NCBI GenBank assembly: GCA_002373205.1
Contig: DFJV01000051.1
Span: forward strand, 1-9,606
From: Treponema sp. UBA3662
GTDB lineage: Bacteria; Spirochaetota; Spirochaetia; Treponematales; Treponemataceae
DNA length: 9,606 bases
Reading direction: 5' to 3'
The translations under genes were made by a program, and so were the position numbers. Shown here piece by piece: positions 1 to 4,539 of the stretch. Each line of letters begins with the position of its first letter. Position 1 is the stretch's first letter. Under the pieces are notes generated by a model. The model saw only the letters and a program-made list of their open reading frames with translations. It did not search any database and was not told the origin of the DNA.

Positions 1-152
1 TGAGCAGGAAAAAGGCAATCGTTGCGGTTGCAAGAAAAATGGCTGAGCTTATGTACACCCTGCTGAAAAACAACAGCAAGTACGAGCCAAGGAAATTCGT
101 GGCTCCGTTAAGCAGGACAGAACGCCTTGCAAAGCTTGCCGTTGCCGGATAA
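1..152 (+). CDS. IS110/IS116/IS902-type transposase, C-terminal fragment (cut by window edge)
   Basis: The frame starting at base 3 is open from the window edge to a TAA at 150-152 and gives about 49 residues. It begins SRKKAIVAVARKMAELMYTL and ends KLAVAG. The basic KKAIVAVARK segment followed by an amphipathic helix and a short polar tail is typical of the extreme C-terminus of IS110-family transposases, after the Transposase_20 (IS116/IS110/IS902) domain. These enzymes are DEDD/serine recombinases that move insertion sequences and are guided by an element-encoded bridge RNA. The catalytic parts lie upstream of the window, so it cannot be judged whether the gene is intact. The tail itself shows no frameshift. 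The family assignment rests on a short stretch that I recognise, without a database search. Confidence 0.72.
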   Translation, partial: SRKKAIVAVARKMAELMYTLLKNNSKYEPRKFVAPLSRTERLAKLAVAG

Positions 153-204
153 GAAATCAAGGACTGGAGTAACTTTTTTTGTTACCCTCTTGACAAAATC
201 ATAG

Positions 205-228
205 GATTCCGGGCTCCGACCCGGAATC
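205..228. repeat. Palindromic (REP-like) repeat, copy 1
   Basis: GATTCCGGG (205-213) and CCCGGAATC (220-228) form perfect 9-bp arms around a 6-base loop. The core resembles the palindrome at 3948-3970 on the other side of the phosphorylase gene: both have GGGCT, then GACCC, then GGAATCT. They are therefore probably two members of one dispersed intergenic repeat family. Such CGGGCTTGACCCGG-type palindromes are common in many bacterial genomes. Confidence 0.7.
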
Positions 229-260
229 TGTGGAGATGAATGCGGGGCTTATCGATACAG

Positions 261-281
261 ACCCTGAAACAAGTTCAGGGT
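261..281. repeat. Short inverted repeat at the head of the tandem array
   Basis: ACCCTGAA (261-268) and TTCAGGGT (274-281) are perfect 8-bp arms with a 5-base loop. The right arm (TTCAGGG) recurs twice more in the array that follows, at 314-320 and 354-360. The array may therefore have grown from the edge of this palindrome. Confidence 0.65.
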
Positions 282-360
282 GACGGTTTACAGCACATGG
301 TGACGGTTTACTGTTCAGGGTGACGGTTTACAGCACATGGTGACGGTTTACTGTTCAGGG
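273..360. repeat. Tandem repeat array: 40-bp unit, two copies plus 8 bp (four 20-bp half units)
   Basis: Bases 273-312 are repeated exactly at 313-352, and the first 8 bases (GTTCAGGG) recur at 353-360. Each 40-bp unit holds two half units that begin with TGACGGTTTA, at 281, 301, 321 and 341. The half units end alternately in CAGCACATGG and CTGTTCAGGG. There is no open frame through the array and no spacer diversity, so it is a minisatellite and not a CRISPR. Confidence 0.9.
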
Positions 361-414
361 AGACCGTTTTTTACGTACTTGAAAAGAAACCTACGCCGCC
401 GTGGAGCCCCTTTA

Positions 415-432
415 GTCCCGCGCAAGCGGGAT
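415..432. repeat. GC-rich hairpin with GCAA tetraloop
   Basis: GTCCCGC (415-421) and GCGGGAT (426-432) pair around GCAA, giving a stable stem of about seven pairs including one G-T wobble. It lies downstream of the phosphorylase stop codon when read on the - strand. No T run follows it on either strand, so it does not look like an ordinary intrinsic terminator. It may be part of a larger dispersed intergenic repeat (about 390-470). Confidence 0.5.
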
Positions 433-510
433 GAGGGTTACCGAAGGGCGTAAGGGCGGTTAGCAAAGAGAGTTTTCGTCCAGAAGAGAAAAAAAATACT
501 TTATATTCTC

Positions 511-3500
511 TTAAACCAAAGATTCCTTTAGCGTGGTAAAGACTTTTATGCTCTTAACCCTACCGTCGCGGGCAAAGACGCTTTGGCTTTCCTGAGGAGT
601 AAGGCTTGTGCTGGTGCGCTCCACTTTGCCAACGTCCGTTTCCACTTCAATTTTGTCCTGGCCGGAAAGGATGTATTTTACCTTTGTACCGCAGACGGTG
701 AATTCAAGGCTTAAATCTTCCTTAAATTCACTTTTACGAAGGAGTATGGGCTTAAAGGCAAGGCATGAATGTTCCACGCGGACTCCAAGCTCTCCGCTTC
801 GGGTAATGACTTCTTCTTTTACCTGTCCCGTCATACCTGGCTGTTTTGCCCCCTGCATTGAAGGCGTATGCGAATATGGATCCTGGGGGAAGGCTCCGTA
901 AAGCTGTGGAGTCTTGTTAAAGCCAAGTCCTGAGCGCACGTCGTAGTAAATAGAAGCAAGTTCTTTTGCCATCTGGCTGTCTGCCGAAGCAAATGCGGCA
1001 TCAACGTTTTCCTGTACGGCAAGGAGCAGCTTTGAAACCATGTGCCAATAAATGCTGCCAAGGCCTTCGTAGGCGTAGAAGGTTCCAGAGCGGCCTGTAA
1101 AGCTTGAATGGTTGAAGGTCTTTTCGTAGAGCAAAAGAAGTTCCTTTTCTTCTTCTGCGCTGGGCTTCATTCCATCTGGCAGATTCTGGATAAATTCCTG
1201 CATTACGCGGGCATTGAGGAATGAAGAGTTAAAGTGGAAGCATCCGTTTTGGTCGCTGCCAATTACGATGCCCTTGGAGCGGTCAACAAATTCCTTAAGA
1301 TTCTGTACATCGCTTGCGGGGACGTTGTTCTTCTCTTCAAATTTGGGAAGCTCCTTGTTGGGGTAAAGCATGTAGGAATTCTGCCTTTGCTCGTAGATGC
1401 GGCTTGAACGAAGCGCCTTAAGCAGGTCCACACATTCTTTTCCGCCAAGCAGGTGGGAAGAAAGAACTGCAACCTGCCCTTCAAGCATTTCCTGCAGGTA
1501 CTTGATTCCAAAGGAATTTTCCCCCGGCACAAGCACGTTGTAGGAATGGTAAAGGCCGTCGCTTCTTTTGTTTAGCCTTACGGTGTAGACAACCGCCGCT
1601 TTTATGAGCGTAAGTCCGCGGAGAATTTCATCTTTAGTGAGGCTTGCGTCTTTTCCAAAGCCGTTAGTATAGAGGGAATTGCGCTCCTTTTCAAATATAA
1701 GACCTGACTTGCATACAAAGTCGTAGAGTTGGCCGGCAGAAAGAGGGCCTGTGTAGTTTTCGTATTCCGCAAAGTGTTCGGTTAGCGCTTTGAATGCAAG
1801 TGCAGTTTCTTCCGTTACCGTAAAGGTTTTGTCCTGGGACTGGGCAAAGAGTGTCTGGAGGAATGTAAGGTAGCGGTTAAGGTAGCAGCTTGTTACTACG
1901 GAAAGTCCCCAGCCTGCAAGAGCATTGTTTGCGTCGTTCCATTCAGGACGCTGTGTGTTGAGCCAGATTCCTCCGCCCGGAACTAGGTTTGCGGCCTTGC
2001 TTATTACAATCTGCAGCAGTTTCTGCGTAAGGGTAACAAGGGCTATGCTTCCGTCTTTTGATGCAACTAGCTTTGCATCCCCTCCCCTTTCTTTTGCGGC
2101 CTTAATGAGGGCATTGCTTGCCTCACGGTCAAAGGCTATGGTGTCGCGGGGATTTTTTAGTATGCTTGCAAAGTCCTTGATTCTGTAGGGAACCGCAGCA
2201 GAGCTAAAGAGCTTTGTGGCAAGGGCTTTATTCAGGAAGTCTTTGTCCAGTTCATTCTGCCTTTCCAAAAGCTTTTGCAGGTAGATTACCTGGTGGTCGC
2301 CCCAGTAGCCAATGAAGGCCCAGGGATTGTTTGGATCGGGAACTTCCCAGTCAAGGCCACCGCGGAATATTCTGTAGGGGTTGAATCCGTCAAAGGTCAT
2401 GTTGTTAAGGAAGGCGCATATCATTGACGGGGTGTATTCCGGATAAGAGTATGAAAGTGCCTCCCAGTTCTGGAAGATGTCGCGCCAGTTGCCCTCGTAG
2501 TTAAGGATTTTATTTCCAAATTCGTCGCGGAGCTTTATGTTGAATTTGTTCCAGGGGCGGCTTGGGTCTCCGTGCCTTCTGGAGAAGGTAAGCGGCATGT
2601 ATTCAAGTGCAAGCTTTAAAAGCAGGGGGTCTGCAAACTTTTGGGCAGCGTCTACAAGTTCGCTTCGCTTTATTAGCTTTTGGCCTGCAAAACCGGCAAG
2701 CATTTTTTCTGCGGAAGGAATGAGGCTTGTATTGCGCTGGGAGACAAAGCGCATAAAGTCTTCCAGGCTGATTTTTCCTCCGTCTGCAAAGATTCCGCCC
2801 CTCATTATGTTGAACATTACGTTTGCGCTGTGGTGGACGCAGCTCATTTTGTCTGCGGTGTCCTGCATACCGTCGGCCTGTGCTATAAAGCTGTCCATTT
2901 CGCGCTTGCAGCTGGCAATGTCTTCTTCCAAAAGCCTTGCAGCTTGGTCCCTGTTTGTAAGCAGCTTCTTTAGGTCTGCAACGCGTGAGGAATCAAGGAA
3001 GGTGTCAAAGACCTGGCTCCAACATTCCTTTGCTCCGGGGGAAAGTGTTTCCTTTTTGCAGACAAAGCAGGAGGCCCTTTTTCCCTTAACAACGTCCTCA
3101 CCGGCAAGGTCCTGCGGCTGGGGAAGTGAATTCTTTGCAAGCAGGGCAAATTTCATTGGGGAATCAGGTGAAATCATTGTTATTCCGCTCGTAAACCAGC
3201 AGGTGTTTGCCACAAGACATTCACTTGGTTCTGCCTTGTCGGAAACAACGGAAGAAAGCGAAAACAGTGCAAGGGCACTTTCCCTGTCCATGTCTGACTG
3301 CTTGTAGGCATCCAAAAGCACGCTTGAATTGTTCTGCAGCTCAGTTCCTGCTCCGGCAGGCATTATGTTCTGACAGCCGTCAAGTATGGAAAACTCCACG
3401 GCCTTAGCACCCGTGTTTTCTATTTGAACACGGCGCACGATTCCAAATTTGTCTGAACTTGTCCAGGCATAGCGGAAGGTTAGTCCAAGGTCTGCATTCT

Positions 3501-3885
3501 TTTCTTCGAATATTACTTCCGTACCGTTGGTGTTTTTGTAGATGGTGCGGGAAATGGACGGATTTTTTGCGGCGCGGACTGCGGGTGTGGAAGAAAGAGA
3601 GGCAAAGGGTTCCCACAGGACAATATTGTTTCCGCAGTTTACAGCCAGCAAGGTATAGGGGCCTGTTACCGTCTTTGCATCGGAAACCTTGTCTGCCGTG
3701 TAATAGGGAAAGACTGCATGGTTTGCATCCATTCTTCCAGCCGTAACTCCGCCCTGGGACCAGCAAAAGTTCCACACGTCGGAAGAACTGGTTATTGTCA
3801 TGAAGAAGTCTTCCATCAAATCATAGTCTTCTATTTTGTAAAAGAGCTCACCGTTAATCTTTACAAAATTCTCATTGCCCGCCAT
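511..3885 (-). CDS. Large clan GH-Q glycoside phosphorylase (GH149/GH161-like), probable beta-1,3-glucan phosphorylase
   Basis: This predicted cytoplasmic enzyme uses inorganic phosphate to split gluco-oligosaccharides, releasing glucose 1-phosphate. Residue numbers count from the upstream ATG at 3891. No signal peptide is visible. An N-terminal beta-rich part (about 1-300) resembles the GH94-type sandwich domain. A helical linker follows (about 300-430), then the helical barrel with HGDPSRPWNKF (440-450), YEGNWRDIFQNWEAL (465-479) and GYWGDHQ (528-534). RPEWNDANNAL follows at 648-658. The EWND motif corresponds to DWND of GH94, which makes Asp653 the likely general acid. TGRSGTF (932-938) resembles the phosphate-binding loop. 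A beta-rich tail follows from about 1030. Length and motifs fit GH149/GH161 beta-1,3-glucan phosphorylases better than the roughly 800-aa GH94 cellobiose enzymes, but the substrate is inference. The start was chosen at ATG 3885, because AGGAGG at 3893-3898 lies 7 bases upstream of it and only 1 base from ATG 3891. The gene is divergent from the lipoprotein operon. Confidence 0.72.
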   Translation of the reverse strand: MAGNENFVKINGELFYKIEDYDLMEDFFMTITSSSDVWNFCWSQGGVTAGRMDANHAVFPYYTADKVSDAKTVTGPYTLLAVNCGNNIVLWEPFASLSSTPAVRAAKNPSISRTIYKNTNGTEVIFEEKNADLGLTFRYAWTSSDKFGIVRRVQIENTGAKAVEFSILDGCQNIMPAGAGTELQNNSSVLLDAYKQSDMDRESALALFSLSSVVSDKAEPSECLVANTCWFTSGITMISPDSPMKFALLAKNSLPQPQDLAGEDVVKGKRASCFVCKKETLSPGAKECWSQVFDTFLDSSRVADLKKLLTNRDQAARLLEEDIASCKREMDSFIAQADGMQDTADKMSCVHHSANVMFNIMRGGIFADGGKISLEDFMRFVSQRNTSLIPSAEKMLAGFAGQKLIKRSELVDAAQKFADPLLLKLALEYMPLTFSRRHGDPSRPWNKFNIKLRDEFGNKILNYEGNWRDIFQNWEALSYSYPEYTPSMICAFLNNMTFDGFNPYRIFRGGLDWEVPDPNNPWAFIGYWGDHQVIYLQKLLERQNELDKDFLNKALATKLFSSAAVPYRIKDFASILKNPRDTIAFDREASNALIKAAKERGGDAKLVASKDGSIALVTLTQKLLQIVISKAANLVPGGGIWLNTQRPEWNDANNALAGWGLSVVTSCYLNRYLTFLQTLFAQSQDKTFTVTEETALAFKALTEHFAEYENYTGPLSAGQLYDFVCKSGLIFEKERNSLYTNGFGKDASLTKDEILRGLTLIKAAVVYTVRLNKRSDGLYHSYNVLVPGENSFGIKYLQEMLEGQVAVLSSHLLGGKECVDLLKALRSSRIYEQRQNSYMLYPNKELPKFEEKNNVPASDVQNLKEFVDRSKGIVIGSDQNGCFHFNSSFLNARVMQEFIQNLPDGMKPSAEEEKELLLLYEKTFNHSSFTGRSGTFYAYEGLGSIYWHMVSKLLLAVQENVDAAFASADSQMAKELASIYYDVRSGLGFNKTPQLYGAFPQDPYSHTPSMQGAKQPGMTGQVKEEVITRSGELGVRVEHSCLAFKPILLRKSEFKEDLSLEFTVCGTKVKYILSGQDKIEVETDVGKVERTSTSLTPQESQSVFARDGRVKSIKVFTTLKESLV

Positions 3886-3892
3886 AGCCATG

Positions 3893-3898
3893 CCTCCT
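3893..3898 (-). promoter_or_regulatory. Ribosome binding site of the phosphorylase gene (decides the start)
   Basis: Read on the - strand the bases are AGGAGG. The spacing is 1 base to the ATG at 3891 and 7 bases to the ATG at 3885, which favours the second start. The site lies inside a 16-bp sequence that is exactly duplicated 164 bp further upstream. Confidence 0.75.
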
Positions 3899-3947
3899 AC
3901 ATAATTCTCCTAGGTCAAAATTCGAGTTTTTTTGCACAAAATGTGTC

Positions 3948-3970
3948 ATTCTCGGGCTTGACCCGGGAAT
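3948..3970. repeat. Palindromic (REP-like) repeat, copy 2
   Basis: ATTCTCGGG (3948-3956) pairs with CCCGGGAAT (3962-3970) around CTTGA, with one T-G wobble. The core resembles the palindrome at 205-228. It forms the left half of the element between the 16-bp direct repeats. Confidence 0.7.
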
Positions 3971-3982
3971 CTTTTTAAGCAG

Positions 3983-4027
3983 ATTATCGGGTCGTGGTTC
4001 GACTACGCTCACCAACCGCCCGATAAT
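3983..4027. repeat. Second palindromic repeat (ATTATCGGG...CCCGATAAT)
   Basis: ATTATCGGG (3983-3991) and CCCGATAAT (4019-4027) are perfect 9-bp arms. The 27-base loop contains GTGGTTCGACTACGCTCACC, a sequence of the kind seen in dispersed intergenic repeats of several bacterial groups. It could form a long hairpin in the phosphorylase mRNA leader. Confidence 0.7.
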
Positions 4028-4117
4028 GACATGTATTTGCAAAACTCGAAATTGAACCTCCTACATAATTCTGCGCTAGAAAATATAAAATTTCTACAGC
4101 TTTTTTTCCTTTTTTTT

Positions 4118-4146
4118 ACAGTAAAGCACAATGCGCTCAATGTCAA
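4118..4146 (-). promoter_or_regulatory. Sigma-70-type promoter for the phosphorylase gene
   Basis: On the - strand TTGACA (4146-4141) is a perfect -35 box. After a 17-base spacer comes TACTGT (4123-4118), a -10 box matching TATAAT at four of six positions, including the conserved first T, second A and last T. Transcription would start near 4111 and give a leader of roughly 225 bases that includes the whole repeat-flanked element. There is no experimental support. Confidence 0.55.
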
Positions 4147-4197
4147 ATGCAAAGTCGCAAAAACCGAACAATTAACACCGTACTGAAATTTCTCACT

Positions 4198-4386
4198 GAA
4201 ATCAGTTTTGGGCTCCACTACCAGAAAAATCTGTCTGAAGAATCCAGTGGGTTGTTTACAACAACCACGTGCGGTGGTAATAGGACTTTCGCTCCCTTCG
4301 GGGCTTGAAGCTACGCTGCCGGGTTCGCTCCGCGCAAATGGATTTTCAGCCATATTTTTCTTCTCGTTGCGCCCAAAACTGATTTC
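4198..4386. mobile_element. Putative MITE-like block with about 33-bp terminal inverted repeats
   Basis: GAAATCAGTTTTGGGC (4198-4213) is the exact reverse complement of GCCCAAAACTGATTTC (4371-4386). Further inward, both ends carry AGAAAAAT after the same 9-base spacing. This gives inverted ends of about 33 bp with 28 matches, enclosing about 120 bp with small hairpins: ACCAC/GTGGT at 4264-4278, and a near palindrome at 4246-4268. No gene is inside. An 8-bp direct repeat TGAAATTT lies outside at 4184-4191 and 4427-4434, but it is not adjacent to the ends and may be chance. Confidence 0.45.
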
Positions 4387-4445
4387 CGGTGACATGCATA
4401 AGAAAATACCGTAAAAACTGCTTCCTTGAAATTTAAAATCCCGTA

Positions 4446-4474
4446 TTGCAAATACAATATTTACCATATATAAT
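4446..4474 (+). promoter_or_regulatory. Sigma-70-type promoter for the lipoprotein-kinase-regulator operon
   Basis: TATAAT (4469-4474) is a perfect -10 box. TTGCAA (4446-4451) is a four-of-six -35 box at the ideal 17-base spacing. Transcription would begin near 4481, giving a leader of about 60 bases before the ATG at 4540. Confidence 0.6.
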
Positions 4475-4511
4475 AGAAAAAAAGTAAAAAAAACGCGCCG
4501 TTTGGGGAAAG

Positions 4512-4527
4512 GCTTTTTATAAAAAGC
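4512..4527. promoter_or_regulatory. Perfect 16-bp palindrome in the operon leader (possible operator or weak RNA hairpin)
   Basis: GCTTTTTATAAAAAGC equals its own reverse complement. It lies about 30 bases downstream of the predicted transcription start and ends 12 bases before the ATG, just before the weak AAGAG Shine-Dalgarno-like sequence (4528-4532). It could be a repressor site, or a weak AT-rich hairpin that affects translation. The position is suggestive, but A/T-rich palindromes also arise by chance. Confidence 0.35.
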
Positions 4528-4539
4528 AAGAGATTCATC

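Larger units (their letters stand above)
153..510. other. Gene-free, repeat-rich intergenic region between transposase tail and phosphorylase gene
   Basis: I see no credible coding sequence in these 358 bases. They contain a palindromic repeat at 205-228, an inverted repeat at 261-281 that runs into a tandem array at 273-360, and a GC-rich hairpin at 415-432. The first part (about 153-260) may include the right end of the IS110-type element. The two neighbouring genes converge here. I find no clear Rho-independent terminator, meaning no strong stem followed directly by a T run, for either gene. Confidence 0.7.
3893..4072. mobile_element. Putative MITE/REP-like element flanked by an exact 16-bp direct repeat
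   Basis: CCTCCTACATAATTCT occurs at 3893-3908 and again at 4057-4072. Between the copies is a 148-bp block whose ends are imperfect inverted repeats. TCAAAATTCGAG...TGTGTCATT (about 3915-3950) matches the reverse complement of AATGACATG...CTCGAAATTGA (about 4025-4055), with a few indels. Inside are two palindromes, at 3948-3970 and 3983-4027. The layout is outer direct repeat, terminal inverted repeats and no gene, as expected for a small non-autonomous element with a target duplication. A repeat-associated duplication without transposition is also possible. The block lies in the 5' leader of the phosphorylase gene. Confidence 0.55.
3886..4539. other. Divergent regulatory region (654 bp) without a gene
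   Basis: This region separates the phosphorylase gene from the lipoprotein operon. It holds a promoter for each side (- strand 4118-4146, + strand 4446-4474), two blocks bounded by inverted repeats (3893-4072 and 4198-4386), and a perfect 16-bp palindrome at 4512-4527. Open frames across it lack ribosome binding sites and run through the repeats and promoters, so I do not call them genes. Confidence 0.7.

Noticed and set aside
273..360. CRISPR-like array
   Set aside because: The half units abut or alternate in fixed sequences and there are no unique spacers. It is a simple tandem duplication, and no cas gene is present.
484..512. AAGAGAA...TTCTCTT inverted repeat as a terminator of the phosphorylase gene
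   Set aside because: The 7-bp arms are A/T-rich, the 15-base loop contains the T run, and the structure overlaps the stop codon. It does not have the form of an intrinsic terminator.
2537..3307. 256-codon open frame on the + strand
   Set aside because: It lies wholly antisense to the phosphorylase gene, whose motifs are clear in this stretch. Its composition is that of a shadow frame and no ribosome site supports it.
4009..4467. 152-codon open frame on the - strand in the divergent region
   Set aside because: It has no Shine-Dalgarno (the bases before its ATG are A/T-rich promoter sequence). It runs through two inverted-repeat blocks and the phosphorylase promoter, and its protein resembles no family I know.
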